64,000 nucleotides of DNA from Halomonas eurihalina (lineage in GTDB: Bacteria; Pseudomonadota; Gammaproteobacteria; Pseudomonadales; Halomonadaceae). Positions 8,733 through 18,182 of this stretch are shown in pieces. The number at the start of each line of letters is the position of its first letter. The stretch's first letter is position 1. Where the stretch lies: NCBI RefSeq assembly GCF_008274785.1, contig NZ_VTPU01000010.1, positions 1-64,000 of the forward strand, written 5' to 3'. The position numbers and the translations under genes are program-made. A model generated the notes under the pieces. It saw only the letters and a program-made list of their open reading frames with translations, made no database searches and was not told where the DNA came from.

Positions 8733-9542
8733 ATGGCAGAGCGCCCGGAAGATAGCCGGTTCCACCGACCGATCGTTCCGGACCCGGATGCCAGTCTGGC
8801 CGGCCATCGTGCGCCTTCTTATCGTAGGGTTCGCCTATGGCCACTGTGGTGCCTGATCCTGTTGTTGGTGTTGATGCTGGCCGGCCTGGCCGGCGCTGGC
8901 TGGCTGTTTCATCAGGATATACAGCAGAGGCTGACCCGCCTTGGAGGCGAGTTGTCCAATGTGCATGCGCGCTTCGATGCCGAGGAAGGGCGTGGCGAGG
9001 CGTTGGCCTCGCTCGAGGAACGCCTGGAGGCGCTAGAGACGCACCAGGAAACGGTCGACACCCGCATCGAGGAACGGCTGACACGCTGGGAGGATGAGGT
9101 GCTGTCCTCCATCGAGGGTCGTCAGGAAGAACTCTCCGGGCGCGTGTCGAGCCTGTCGGAAGAGGCCGAAGTGCGCGACGAGACCCTGTCAGCAGTGCGT
9201 AACTCGCTTGATGCCCTGGAGCGTGCCGGCGAAGAGGGGCGTGGCGCACTGCAGGAGCGTCTCTCCACGCTGGAAGACGCTCTCGAAGCCAACGAGTCGC
9301 GCCTCGCCGATCAGGCTCAGCGTGCCGATGAACGCTTTTCGAGCCTGGGTGCCGATCTGCAGGAATTGGATGAACGGCTGTCGGGCCTGGAAGGCGACAT
9401 TGAAGCCTTCTCCGGTTCGCGAGAAGATGCGCGTAGCCAGGTGGCGACGCTGTCGTCACGCTTGGAGGAAGTACAGATGGAGCTGCGTGATCTGCGTCAG
9501 ACACAACTGGCGTTGAGTGCTCAGCTGGAAGCCCTGCGGTAG
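8733..9542 (+). CDS. Membrane-anchored coiled-coil protein upstream of tamA
   Basis: I do not recognise a named family. The 269-residue product starts at 8733, seven bases after AAGGAG (8721-8726). It has a short basic cytoplasmic N-terminus, one transmembrane helix (about residues 35-59, LWPLWCLILLLVLMLAG), then almost only long Glu/Arg/Leu-rich helices with heptad-like spacing to the end, so a periplasmic coiled coil is expected. The stop is 30 bases from tamA on the same strand, suggesting co-expression with the TamAB translocation machinery. A tether or spacer role in the envelope is possible but unproven. Confidence 0.75.
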   Translation: MAERPEDSRFHRPIVPDPDASLAGHRAPSYRRVRLWPLWCLILLLVLMLAGLAGAGWLFHQDIQQRLTRLGGELSNVHARFDAEEGRGEALASLEERLEALETHQETVDTRIEERLTRWEDEVLSSIEGRQEELSGRVSSLSEEAEVRDETLSAVRNSLDALERAGEEGRGALQERLSTLEDALEANESRLADQAQRADERFSSLGADLQELDERLSGLEGDIEAFSGSREDARSQVATLSSRLEEVQMELRDLRQTQLALSAQLEALR

Positions 9543-9571
9543 TCATGAGATGTCAGGAAGACTTCGCTATT

Positions 9572-11428
9572 ATGGATAATCGCGTGTTCATACGCCTCGG
9601 GGCCGGAGCCCTGTGCCTTGGCGTGGCGGCGCCGGCCCTGGCGCTGGATGCCTCGATCGAGGGCGTCGAGGACAAATTGGCCGACAACATCGAGATATAT
9701 CTCGATGGCCTGGACGAATCCCAGTACCAGGCCGAACGGCTCGAGGCCGAGGTCCGTCGCCTCGTCTCCGAGGCGTTGCGCCCCTTTGGCTACTACGAGC
9801 CCAGCCTGACCGTGCGTTTCGACGATCCCGAATCGCCTACCCGGGTCGATCTGGACATCGACAAGGGCGAGCCGGTGCGCATCGAGCAACTGAATTTCGC
9901 GGTGGAAGGGGCGGCTGCCGAGGATTCCCCCTTCGCCAAGGCCATCGAGGCCTATCCGCAGAAGAAAGGGGACGTACTGCAGCACGCGCCCTACGATGCC
10001 CTACGCAGCGAACTCTCGGGGCTGGCATTGCAACGTGGCTATTTCGATTGGCGTTTCACCCAACGGCGCCTGGAAGTGCGGCCCTGGGATCATAGTGCCC
10101 GTTTGTCGCTAGGGCTGGATAGCGGGCAGCGCTACCATTTCGGCAAGGTCTATTTCCGCGGCCAGCATATCGAACCCGAGCGGCTGCAGAACCTGGTGCC
10201 CTTCGAAGAGGGAGCTCCTTATCTCGCCGGCCAGGTAGCGCGTCTCAACCAGAACCTTGGTCAGACCGAGTGGTTCGGCTCGGTCAGCGTGCGACCGCGA
10301 CTCGACCAGGGGCCACAGGCTCTGGCTCTCCCCCCCCAGGAAGCTGGCTGGTGGCACTCGCTGGACGTCGCGGATATTCCTCCGGCACCACCTGCTCCGC
10401 CACGCATCAGCTCGCAGGCCCTGGGCGCCGCTGCCGAGCTTCAAGCACCCGAGACGCCCCAGGTGCCCATCGATGTACTGGTCACACCGGCCGATCGTCA
10501 CCAGTTCGAAACCGGCATCGGCTATGCCACCGATGTCGGCCCCCGGGCCCGACTCACCTGGAATCAGCCCTGGATCAACCGTTACGGCCACAGCTGGAAC
10601 CACGACCTTTATGTCTCTGGCCCCGAACAGAAGTTCAGTGGCACCTATACCATGCCGCTCGAGGATCCGCTGCGGGACAGCTACGAACTGCAGTACGGGA
10701 TTCGCAACAAGGACAGCGAGGATACCGAGTCCCTGGAAGCCAGCGTCGAGTTCGGGCGCCGCTGGAAGTTCGACAACGGCTGGGAACAGTACCTCTATGT
10801 ACGCAGTACCTATGAAGACTTCACCCAGGCAGGAGAGTCCAACCAGGTACTGCTGCTGTATCCCGGTGTGCGCTGGTCACGGACTCGGACACGCAACCCG
10901 ACCTTCCCGACCTGGGGGGATCGTCAGCAGCTCACCGTCCAGTATTCCAACGAGGCCTGGGGGTCGGACGCCGAGTTCTTGAGAATCAACGGCGATACCC
11001 AGTGGATTCGCATGCTCGGTGACGACAATCGCTTCGTCGGCCGTCTCGGGGTCGGCAGCGTGAGTACCGATGACTTCAGTAATGTACCGCCTTCGCTGCG
11101 TTTCTTCGTCGGTGGCGACAACAGCGTGCGTGGCTATTCCTACGAAAGCCTGTCCCCGGAAGACGACGAGGGGCGCCTGATCGGTGGCAAGCAGCGTTTT
11201 GTGGCCAGCGTCGAAGCGCAGCGCCGCATCGCTGACAAATGGTGGCTGGCCTCCTTCGTGGATACCGGCGATGCCTTCACCGACTGGTGGCCAGAGCAGC
11301 TCAAGACCGGGGCCGGACTGGGGGTTCGATGGATCTCGCCGGTGGGGCCGATTCGCTTCGATGTTGCCCATCCCTTCGATGACGATGATGCCTATCGCAT
11401 CCACTTTTCCATCGGACCAGAATTCTGA
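9572..11428 (+). CDS. tamA: Translocation and assembly module outer-membrane protein TamA
   Basis: TamA is the Omp85-family outer-membrane barrel that works with TamB in outer-membrane protein insertion and phospholipid transport. The start at 9572 gives a signal peptide MDNRVFIRLGAGALCLG...ALA. POTRA domains follow (EALRPFGYYEPSLTVRFD, QLNFAVEG, YHFGKVYFRGQ). The C-terminal barrel shows RFFVGGDNSVRGYSYESL and ends in Phe (IHFSIGPEF), a normal Omp85 terminus. A proline/alanine-rich insert near residues 265-295 lies between the last POTRA and the barrel. The protein has 618 residues. tamB follows 11 bases later. Confidence 0.93.
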   Translation: MDNRVFIRLGAGALCLGVAAPALALDASIEGVEDKLADNIEIYLDGLDESQYQAERLEAEVRRLVSEALRPFGYYEPSLTVRFDDPESPTRVDLDIDKGEPVRIEQLNFAVEGAAAEDSPFAKAIEAYPQKKGDVLQHAPYDALRSELSGLALQRGYFDWRFTQRRLEVRPWDHSARLSLGLDSGQRYHFGKVYFRGQHIEPERLQNLVPFEEGAPYLAGQVARLNQNLGQTEWFGSVSVRPRLDQGPQALALPPQEAGWWHSLDVADIPPAPPAPPRISSQALGAAAELQAPETPQVPIDVLVTPADRHQFETGIGYATDVGPRARLTWNQPWINRYGHSWNHDLYVSGPEQKFSGTYTMPLEDPLRDSYELQYGIRNKDSEDTESLEASVEFGRRWKFDNGWEQYLYVRSTYEDFTQAGESNQVLLLYPGVRWSRTRTRNPTFPTWGDRQQLTVQYSNEAWGSDAEFLRINGDTQWIRMLGDDNRFVGRLGVGSVSTDDFSNVPPSLRFFVGGDNSVRGYSYESLSPEDDEGRLIGGKQRFVASVEAQRRIADKWWLASFVDTGDAFTDWWPEQLKTGAGLGVRWISPVGPIRFDVAHPFDDDDAYRIHFSIGPEF

Positions 11429-11439
11429 GAGGCCCTCAC

Positions 11440-14400
11440 GTGAGAGTACGTCGTCTGACCTGGGCTCTGGCCCGTCTAGTGATCCTGATACCGCTCTGGC
11501 TCATCGGCTTGCTGTCGCTGTTGCTCGGTCTGGCCCTTTCTCCCTGGGGCACAGGCCTGTTGCTCGATCAGGGCCAGCGCATGGGCTTCTACGAATTTTC
11601 CCGTGCCGAAGGGGCCCCGCTGGATACTTTCATTCTTGAGGACCTGAGTCTCGATGCCGGTTCGGCCAGCGTGGCGATACGACGGCTGGAACTGGCCTGG
11701 GCCGATGATTGCCTGCTCGATGGCCGCCTGTGCCTGGATCGTTTCGTTATCGAGGGGGCCCGAGTGCGCCTCGCCTCGAGCGAAGAATCGTCCCCGGCTG
11801 AGGACGAAGCGAGCGAGGGCGGTGGTCTGCCCGATCCGATCGAATTGCCGTTCCCCATCGAGCTGCGTGAGCTGGCCCTGAATGATGTAGAGGTGCGCCT
11901 GGCCGACGGCACCCAGTTGCGCTGGGATGAGTTCGAGACTGGCGCGACGGCCGAGTCCGACACCCTGCGGTTGCTGCCGACCCGGCTGGAAGGCGCGCGC
12001 CTGACCCTGCCGCTTTCGGCGGGGAATCAGTTGGCATTGAGCGAAAGCGAGCATGACGGGCCAATCCTCACAGCGGCGGCCATCGATGCCTCGATTTCCA
12101 CCCATTCACCGTTGCCTGCCAGTGCCGCCCCTGAGGCCGCCGGCATGGCCAGCCAGTCGCTGGACGAGAAACCGCGCATCGAGCTGCCGGAAATCCATCT
12201 GCCACTGGCCGTCGAGGTGCCGGAACTGACAATCGCGGATGCCGCGGTGGAGGGCGCCTTTGCCTATCAACTCGAAGAACTGGCGCTGAGCGTCATGGCA
12301 CGCGACCAGGAGATCGTCATTTCCCCGCTGTCGGTGGCCAGCCCGGAGGCCGATGCCAGCCTCAAGGCCCGGATGACCTTGAGTGGCAACTATCCCCTTG
12401 AAGCGCAGTTGAATGCCGATCTCTACCTCCCCGAGCGCATGCCGGCCCTGGAAGGCGAACGCATCGAGCTCGGCTTGAGTGGCGATCTTGCCGATCTGCA
12501 GGTGGACCTGGCCACCACGGGGCCAGTCGAGACGCGTCTCTCCGCCAGGCTCGATGCCCTGGCGCCGACATTGCCCTTTACCGCCAGCTTCCAGAGCCCC
12601 GCCTTGCAATGGCCGCTGCCCGGCGCCGAGAACGCCCCCGGCAAAGCTGCCACGGCAGACGATGCCCAGGATGCCGAAGAGGGCGATGGCGAACCGCCAG
12701 CTCCCTGGCGCGCCGAGAATCTGTCGCTCAAGGCCGAGGGTAAACTGACCGACTACCGCGTCCAGCTCTCCCTGGCCGCCGAGGGGCCGCAGCTACCGCT
12801 CACCCAGCTCGATCTCAGCGGGCGCGGGGACCTGGCCCATTTCATCTGGGAACCCCTGGCGCTCGAGATGGGCGAGGCCAACGTGACCACCCAGGGACGT
12901 GTCGACTGGGCCGACGGCCTGGCCGTCGCGGCCAGCCTGGCCCTGCAAAACGTGAACCCCGAGCCCTTCGTCGAGGGGCTAGCGGGCCAGCTCGACGGTG
13001 ATGCCGAACTTTCCTTCACCCAGGATGCCGATGGCTGGCGGGTCGAGGTACCGTCGCTGAGCGTGGATGGCACTCTGGCCGATTATCCGTTGAAGCTCGA
13101 CGCGCAACTGGCCGGCGACAGCCGCATGAACTGGGACATCCAGACCCTCGAATTCCGCCAGGGCGACAACCAGCTCAGCGCCAGCGGTCAGGTGGCACCC
13201 GAACGACTCGATGTGAACGCCGACCTGGACATGCCGGCGTTGAAGAGCCTGTATCCGGCACTCGCCGGGGCGCTCTCGGGGAGCATCGATGCCTCGGGTA
13301 GCCTCGAGGCACCGCAACTGGACCTGGATCTGAACGGCAACGGTCTCGTTTTCGCCGAGAATCGGGTGGGCTCCCTGAACCTGACGGGCGAAGTCGCCGG
13401 ACTCGAGGATCCAAGTCTCGACCTGGCGCTGAATGCCAAGGGCGTCGAGGCGGGTGGCCAAGCCTTCGACAACATCGACCTGAACCTCGATGGACACCTT
13501 TCGGAGCACCGCTTGACGCTGGATGTCGCCGGGCCAGCGGATGGCTTGCTGTCGTCGTTGAATCTGGCCCTGGACGGCGCCATGGATCGCGACCGTCAAC
13601 ACTACAGCGGCCGCCTGACGCCGCTCGAGGCCGAAACCGAATACGGTAGCCTGGCCCTCGACGACGCCCTAGTCTTCGATGCCGATCTCGCCTCGAGCGC
13701 GGTGGACGTGCAGCCATTCTGCCTGCGTCGCGCCGAGGGAGGCGGCCTGTGTCTCGAAGAGTCACTGTCGGCATCGCCTGACGCCGGTCGAGCCGTACTG
13801 GCCATCCGCGAACTGCCCATGGACCTGATCAACGACGCCATGCCGCCTGGTTGGCGCGTTGACGGCAGCACCGAAGGCGGCCTGGTCGCTCAGTGGTCGC
13901 GCGGCGGCGCGGCCTGGCAGGCCGAGGCGGAACTCGACAGCGAAGTCGAGGTTGCCGGGCAGGACGCCTACGGCAATCCCTGGACGGTTCCCGGCACGGG
14001 CCTCAATCTCGACCTGCAGGCCAATCAGGCGCGTGCCGATGTCAATCTGGCGCTGACCCTGGGCGACAGCGGAGCGGTGCGTCTGGACCTGGGGGTCGAC
14101 GACCCCATGGGCGTCGGCCGTCTCGACGGCAACCTCACTGTCGATGACCTGCGCCTGAATCCCTATCGTCCCTTGGTGACAGACGTGAAGACGCTGGAAG
14201 GCAGCTTCGGGGGCAATGTCGAGATCACCGGCAACCGCGAACAGCCACGCCTTGATGGGAGTCTCGAGCTGGCCGGCCTGCAGGCCGCGGGGCTGGGCTT
14301 ACCGCTGACGGTGGAGGACGGACGCCTGACGGTGAATCTGCAAGGCGACAGGGCCGATATCGACGGTTTCCTGGCGAGCGAACGAGGGCGGCTGCAGATC

Positions 14401-15459
14401 GATGGCGATGCCAGCTGGCCCTCCGCGGATGCCTGGCAGGCCGCTCTCGACCTGCAGGGCCAGGACGAGCCGCTACAGGCGTCACTGCCGGGCTTCGGGC
14501 GCCTGCGTCTGGCGCCGGACCTGAGCATCCAGGCCACCCCCGATCGTCTGCGCGTGCGTGGCGAGGTTCGCATCCCCTGGGCGCGGCTGGAAGTCGGCCA
14601 GGTACCGGCGTCCGCGCAATCGGTGAGCCCGGACGAGGTGATCGTCACCCGTGAGGAGGTCGAGGCTCGGGAAGCCGCCGAGGCTGCGGGCGAGTCCACC
14701 GCCGAAGCCATGGCCGAGGCCGGCATGGCCATGGATGTGCGCGTCACCCTGGCACTCGGCCCCGACATGCGGCTTTCGGCCTACGGCCTCGAGACGGGGC
14801 TGGCCGGTAACCTGGAAGTCCGCCAGGCAGGAGGCCCCGTGCAGATCTTCGGCGACGTCAACCTCGAGGATGGGCGCTTCCGCGCCTTCGCCCAGGACCT
14901 GGTCATCCGTGAAGGGATTCTCTATTTCAGCGGCCCGCCCGGCGAGCCCCTGCTGGACTTCGAGGCCATCCGCAACCCCGACAGCACCGAAGACGATGTC
15001 ATCGCCGGCATCCAGGTCTCCGGACCGGCCTCGAGCCCGAGTCTGAAGATCTTCTCCGAGCCGGCCATGGACGAATCCCGCGCACTGTCCTACGTATTGC
15101 GCGGTCGTGCACCTGATGCCAGTGGCGGTGCCGATGGCGCCCTGACGTCGGCGCTGATCGGCCTGAGCCTAGGGCAGGCCGGCGGTGCCGTGGGAGCGCT
15201 GGGGGAAGCCTTCGGCATCCAGGACCTGCGGCTGGATTCTGCCGGCAGTGGCGATGACAGCCAGGTCGTGGTGACCGGTGACCTGACGGACCGCTTGAGT
15301 GTCGGATATGGTGTCGGGGTCTTCTCTCCCATCGCCGAGCTGACTCTGCGCTACAAGCTGTGGCGCAATCTCTACCTGGAAGCCGTCTCCGGCGCTTCCC
15401 AGGCTGTGGACTTGATCTATACCTTCAGCCTGCCGGGTGATCCACCGACACTCGAGTGA
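11440..15459 (+). CDS. tamB: Translocation and assembly module inner-membrane protein TamB
   Basis: A 1339-residue AsmA-like protein anchored in the inner membrane by one N-terminal helix (about residues 13-35, VILIPLWLIGLLSLLLGLAL) with a long beta-rich periplasmic body that bridges to TamA. The C-terminal DUF490 (TamB) domain is recognisable (GGPVQIFGDVNLEDGRF, LSYVLRGRAP, YKLWRNLYLEAVSG). The start is GTG at 11440, 11 bases after the tamA stop. Acidic Asp/Ala/Glu-rich composition is consistent with a halophile. The stop TGA at 15457-15459 is immediately followed by an ATG that could begin msrA. Confidence 0.93.
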   Translation: MRVRRLTWALARLVILIPLWLIGLLSLLLGLALSPWGTGLLLDQGQRMGFYEFSRAEGAPLDTFILEDLSLDAGSASVAIRRLELAWADDCLLDGRLCLDRFVIEGARVRLASSEESSPAEDEASEGGGLPDPIELPFPIELRELALNDVEVRLADGTQLRWDEFETGATAESDTLRLLPTRLEGARLTLPLSAGNQLALSESEHDGPILTAAAIDASISTHSPLPASAAPEAAGMASQSLDEKPRIELPEIHLPLAVEVPELTIADAAVEGAFAYQLEELALSVMARDQEIVISPLSVASPEADASLKARMTLSGNYPLEAQLNADLYLPERMPALEGERIELGLSGDLADLQVDLATTGPVETRLSARLDALAPTLPFTASFQSPALQWPLPGAENAPGKAATADDAQDAEEGDGEPPAPWRAENLSLKAEGKLTDYRVQLSLAAEGPQLPLTQLDLSGRGDLAHFIWEPLALEMGEANVTTQGRVDWADGLAVAASLALQNVNPEPFVEGLAGQLDGDAELSFTQDADGWRVEVPSLSVDGTLADYPLKLDAQLAGDSRMNWDIQTLEFRQGDNQLSASGQVAPERLDVNADLDMPALKSLYPALAGALSGSIDASGSLEAPQLDLDLNGNGLVFAENRVGSLNLTGEVAGLEDPSLDLALNAKGVEAGGQAFDNIDLNLDGHLSEHRLTLDVAGPADGLLSSLNLALDGAMDRDRQHYSGRLTPLEAETEYGSLALDDALVFDADLASSAVDVQPFCLRRAEGGGLCLEESLSASPDAGRAVLAIRELPMDLINDAMPPGWRVDGSTEGGLVAQWSRGGAAWQAEAELDSEVEVAGQDAYGNPWTVPGTGLNLDLQANQARADVNLALTLGDSGAVRLDLGVDDPMGVGRLDGNLTVDDLRLNPYRPLVTDVKTLEGSFGGNVEITGNREQPRLDGSLELAGLQAAGLGLPLTVEDGRLTVNLQGDRADIDGFLASERGRLQIDGDASWPSADAWQAALDLQGQDEPLQASLPGFGRLRLAPDLSIQATPDRLRVRGEVRIPWARLEVGQVPASAQSVSPDEVIVTREEVEAREAAEAAGESTAEAMAEAGMAMDVRVTLALGPDMRLSAYGLETGLAGNLEVRQAGGPVQIFGDVNLEDGRFRAFAQDLVIREGILYFSGPPGEPLLDFEAIRNPDSTEDDVIAGIQVSGPASSPSLKIFSEPAMDESRALSYVLRGRAPDASGGADGALTSALIGLSLGQAGGAVGALGEAFGIQDLRLDSAGSGDDSQVVVTGDLTDRLSVGYGVGVFSPIAELTLRYKLWRNLYLEAVSGASQAVDLIYTFSLPGDPPTLE

Positions 15460-15486
15460 ATGCCAGCAACAAACGAGGAATGCGAT

Positions 15487-16101
15487 ATGAGCGCACAATC
15501 CGCAGACGCACCGGTGGGGCGCGACAGCCCGATGGAGATTACCGCCGTGCATGTGGTCAACGGGCGACGCATGACGCCGCCCTGGCCCGAGGGTATGCAG
15601 GAGATCGTGCTGGGACTAGGCTGTTTCTGGGGGGCCGAGCGCCTGTTCTGGCAATTGCCCGGCGTGCATGTCACCGCCGTGGGCTACGCCGGCGGTGTCA
15701 CGCCCAACCCGACCTATAAGGAAACCTGTAGCGGTCGCACCGGCCATGCCGAGGTGGTTCGAGTCGTCTTCGATCCCGCCGAGATCGAGCTCGACACCCT
15801 GTTGCGTCATTTCTGGGAAGCCCACGACCCCACTCAGGGAAATCGTCAGGGCAATGACATCGGGCCCCAGTATCGCTCGATCATCCTGAGCGTCGACGAT
15901 GAGCAGCGTGCGACGGCCGAGCGCAGTCGCGACGCCTATGGCAAGGCCCTGGAGGCGCAGGGCAGAGGGCCGGTCACCACCGAGATCGCACCGCTCGAGA
16001 CGTTCTACTACGCCGAGGAATATCACCAGCAGTATCTCGACAAGAATCCCGGCGGTTACTGCGGCCTCAAGGGCACCGGCGTTAGCTGTCCGATCGGCTG
16101 A
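15487..16101 (+). CDS. msrA: Peptide-methionine (S)-S-oxide reductase MsrA
   Basis: Repairs oxidised methionine. The catalytic motif [12 protein letters not shown] is present, followed by VGYAGG and TGHAEVV, and C-terminal Cys residues ([13 protein letters not shown]) suited to disulfide regeneration. I chose the ATG at 15487 because GAGGAA lies six bases upstream; an in-frame ATG at 15460 abuts the tamB stop and would add nine residues. The product is 204 residues. Its 3' end overlaps the convergent hydrolase gene by 20 bases. Confidence 0.94.
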   Translation: MSAQSADAPVGRDSPMEITAVHVVNGRRMTPPWPEGMQEIVLGLGCFWGAERLFWQLPGVHVTAVGYAGGVTPNPTYKETCSGRTGHAEVVRVVFDPAEIELDTLLRHFWEAHDPTQGNRQGNDIGPQYRSIILSVDDEQRATAERSRDAYGKALEAQGRGPVTTEIAPLETFYYAEEYHQQYLDKNPGGYCGLKGTGVSCPIG

Positions 16102-17101
16102 TGGCGGGCGTCGATGCCCGGGTACTCCAGGCATCGAGTTGTCGACCGACCCGCCGGGCGAGCCAGCTGGCGGGCCGGCCATTCTGCCACTCGACATAAC
16201 CGACATGACCACCGTGGCGCGCGGTCTCCAGGCGGATGCCGGGACCGAGCGTCAGGCCGTTATACAGCCCCTGTGGCATGAAGGGATCATCGTCGGCATG
16301 CAGGATCAGCGTCGGCAGGGCGATGGTCTCCAGCAACGGGCCGGCGGCGGCGCGATGATAGTAGTCGGCCGCATCCTTGAAGCCGTGCAGCGGAGCGGTG
16401 ATCGCATCGTCGTAGGCACGCAGTGTGGTAAACCGCGCCAGCTCATCACGGCTCAGCGTCAATGGTAGTTCCTGGCGCGCCAGGCGGGGTGCCACCTTGG
16501 CCTTGAGGGCTCCGAGCAAGTGTCGTTGATAGACCCTCGCCACGCCGCGTTGCAGGGTATCGGCACAGGCTGCCAGATCCACCGGGGGCGCCACGGCGAT
16601 GGCACCGGTCAGGCCCAGCGCATTGTCGGTATCCTCGGCGACCAGCTTGAGCAGCATGTTGGCCCCCAGTGAAACGCCCAGGGCGACCCGCGGTGCCGCC
16701 GGGTATCGTTGGGCCAGGCTCTCCAGGCACCAGCGGGCATCCGCGGTATCGCCGCTATGATAAGCGCGAGGCAGGCGGTTGAGGCGAGTGCCGCAACCGC
16801 GAAAGTGCATCAGTACCGCCCGCCATCCCCGACGCTCGGCGGCATCCAACAGATGACGCGCATAGGGCGAATCCACGGATCCTTCCAGACCGTGGAACAG
16901 CACCAGCAAGGGTGTCTCATCGGCAAGGGCCGGGGCATCGACCCAGGCCAGCTCGACGAAATCACCATCGGGCAGCTCGAGTTGCTCCTCGATGAGTCGC
17001 GATGCCGGTTGGGGCAGGGCGCGTGGCAGCAGGGTCTGCAGGTGGCGATTGGCGAGCCAGGGTGGCGGTTTGAAGTCGGCGAGGTGGCGTCCGGTGATCA
17101 T
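16082..17101 (-). CDS. YheT-family alpha/beta hydrolase
   Basis: A 339-residue alpha/beta hydrolase of the YheT group (COG0429). It shows the oxyanion region [17 protein letters not shown], the YheT-type [19 protein letters not shown], a nucleophile elbow GVSLGAN, and a C-terminal catalytic HGGHVGYVE. The physiological substrate is unknown; esterase or lipid-modifying activity is the usual expectation. The start ATG overlaps the LysR stop (ATGA), so the two are translationally coupled. The 3' end overlaps msrA tail-to-tail by 20 bases. Confidence 0.88.
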   Translation of the reverse strand: MITGRHLADFKPPPWLANRHLQTLLPRALPQPASRLIEEQLELPDGDFVELAWVDAPALADETPLLVLFHGLEGSVDSPYARHLLDAAERRGWRAVLMHFRGCGTRLNRLPRAYHSGDTADARWCLESLAQRYPAAPRVALGVSLGANMLLKLVAEDTDNALGLTGAIAVAPPVDLAACADTLQRGVARVYQRHLLGALKAKVAPRLARQELPLTLSRDELARFTTLRAYDDAITAPLHGFKDAADYYHRAAAGPLLETIALPTLILHADDDPFMPQGLYNGLTLGPGIRLETARHGGHVGYVEWQNGRPASWLARRVGRQLDAWSTRASTPAISRSDS

Positions 17102-18027
17102 GCTTTGTCTTCCGGCGCGCTGGAATCCTCGCCCAGTGCCTGCCAGAGCACGTCCACGGCCTGATGTTCGACATGACGATGGCGGAACAGGCGAATCTCC
17201 AGCGGCACTTCCCAGCGCTCACTGCCCGCGGGCACCAGTTGCCCGGCGGCCAGGGCCGTTGCCACGCTGCGCTGCGGTAGCCATCCGAGTCCATAGCCAA
17301 GGCCCACCAGTTCACGGATGTTGCCGCTCTGGATGCTCTCGTTGAGCACGCTGAACGTCGGCGCATCGGGCAAGGCTTCGAGGTGGTGGCGAATGACCGT
17401 GTCGATCAAGCCCCGGGGATGATAGGCGATCAGGGGCAACGAACGGCGACCGGTACTTTCCAGATCGAAACGGGGCCGGCCATCGGCTTCCGGCAGCGAG
17501 ACGGGAATAAGGCGTTCCTGGCCGAGCCGACGATACTCGAAGGCCTCGGCTTCGACTTCCAGGGGACAGTCATTGACCGGCCAGTAGCACAGCACCAGAT
17601 CGCACTCGTCACGCCCCAGTGCCTGGAAATAGTCGTTCACCAGCCAGGCGGTGGCCCGAAGGTAAGGCTTTACCGGTGGCGGTGTCGACCAGCCGGCGAG
17701 CCATTCCGGCAGGAAGTTGGCCAGCAGACTCTGGGGAGCAGCCAGCCGCATCTTGCCGGCCTGGCTTTCGGCGAGGTGCCCCAGGCGTTGCCGGGTGTTG
17801 GCCACGCGTTGCGTCACATCCTGGCACAGCGTCAGAAACTCTTCGCCTTCGGGCGTCAATGACAGTGGTAGTGTCTGCCGGTTGACCAGGGTCGCCCCCA
17901 TCTCCTCCTCGAGAAGTTTGATACGCCGCGAAAAGGTCGGCTGGGTGACATTCTGCTCGTCGGCCGCCCGAGAGAAGTGTCGGGTACGCGCCAGGGCGAT
18001 GAAATCTTCCAACCAGCGTATTTCCAT
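17098..18027 (-). CDS. LysR-family transcriptional regulator
   Basis: A 309-residue LysR-type regulator. The start at 18027 gives MEIRWLEDFIALARTRHFSRAADE, the canonical winged-helix N-terminus; RRIKLLEEEMGATLV continues it. The C-terminal region is a substrate-binding-like effector domain. It overlaps the YheT-type hydrolase gene by four bases, which suggests regulation of, or alongside, that enzyme. A short dyad AGACG-N9-CGTCT at 18085-18103 lies upstream of the start and could be an autoregulatory site. The effector is unknown. Confidence 0.88.
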   Translation of the reverse strand: MEIRWLEDFIALARTRHFSRAADEQNVTQPTFSRRIKLLEEEMGATLVNRQTLPLSLTPEGEEFLTLCQDVTQRVANTRQRLGHLAESQAGKMRLAAPQSLLANFLPEWLAGWSTPPPVKPYLRATAWLVNDYFQALGRDECDLVLCYWPVNDCPLEVEAEAFEYRRLGQERLIPVSLPEADGRPRFDLESTGRRSLPLIAYHPRGLIDTVIRHHLEALPDAPTFSVLNESIQSGNIRELVGLGYGLGWLPQRSVATALAAGQLVPAGSERWEVPLEIRLFRHRHVEHQAVDVLWQALGEDSSAPEDKA

Positions 18028-18182
18028 ATCAGTCCTCAAGCCGTCGACCGGTCGGCGGGGTTGCCAGCGACCGGTCACGGCGTTAGACGTTTCAAATGCG
18101 TCTCGTAAAGTCGGGAGCGCCCGGATCATCGGGCCCTCGCCGGGATTCGAACGCTTGTATTATGCCAGAAACGCCAAGGACA

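Noticed and set aside
18131-18156. tRNA-like 3' end (TTCGAATCCCGGCGAGGG on the minus strand) between the LysR gene and dppF
   Set aside because: No T-stem pairing, no acceptor partner and no anticodon arm could be found; at best a short relic, more likely chance.
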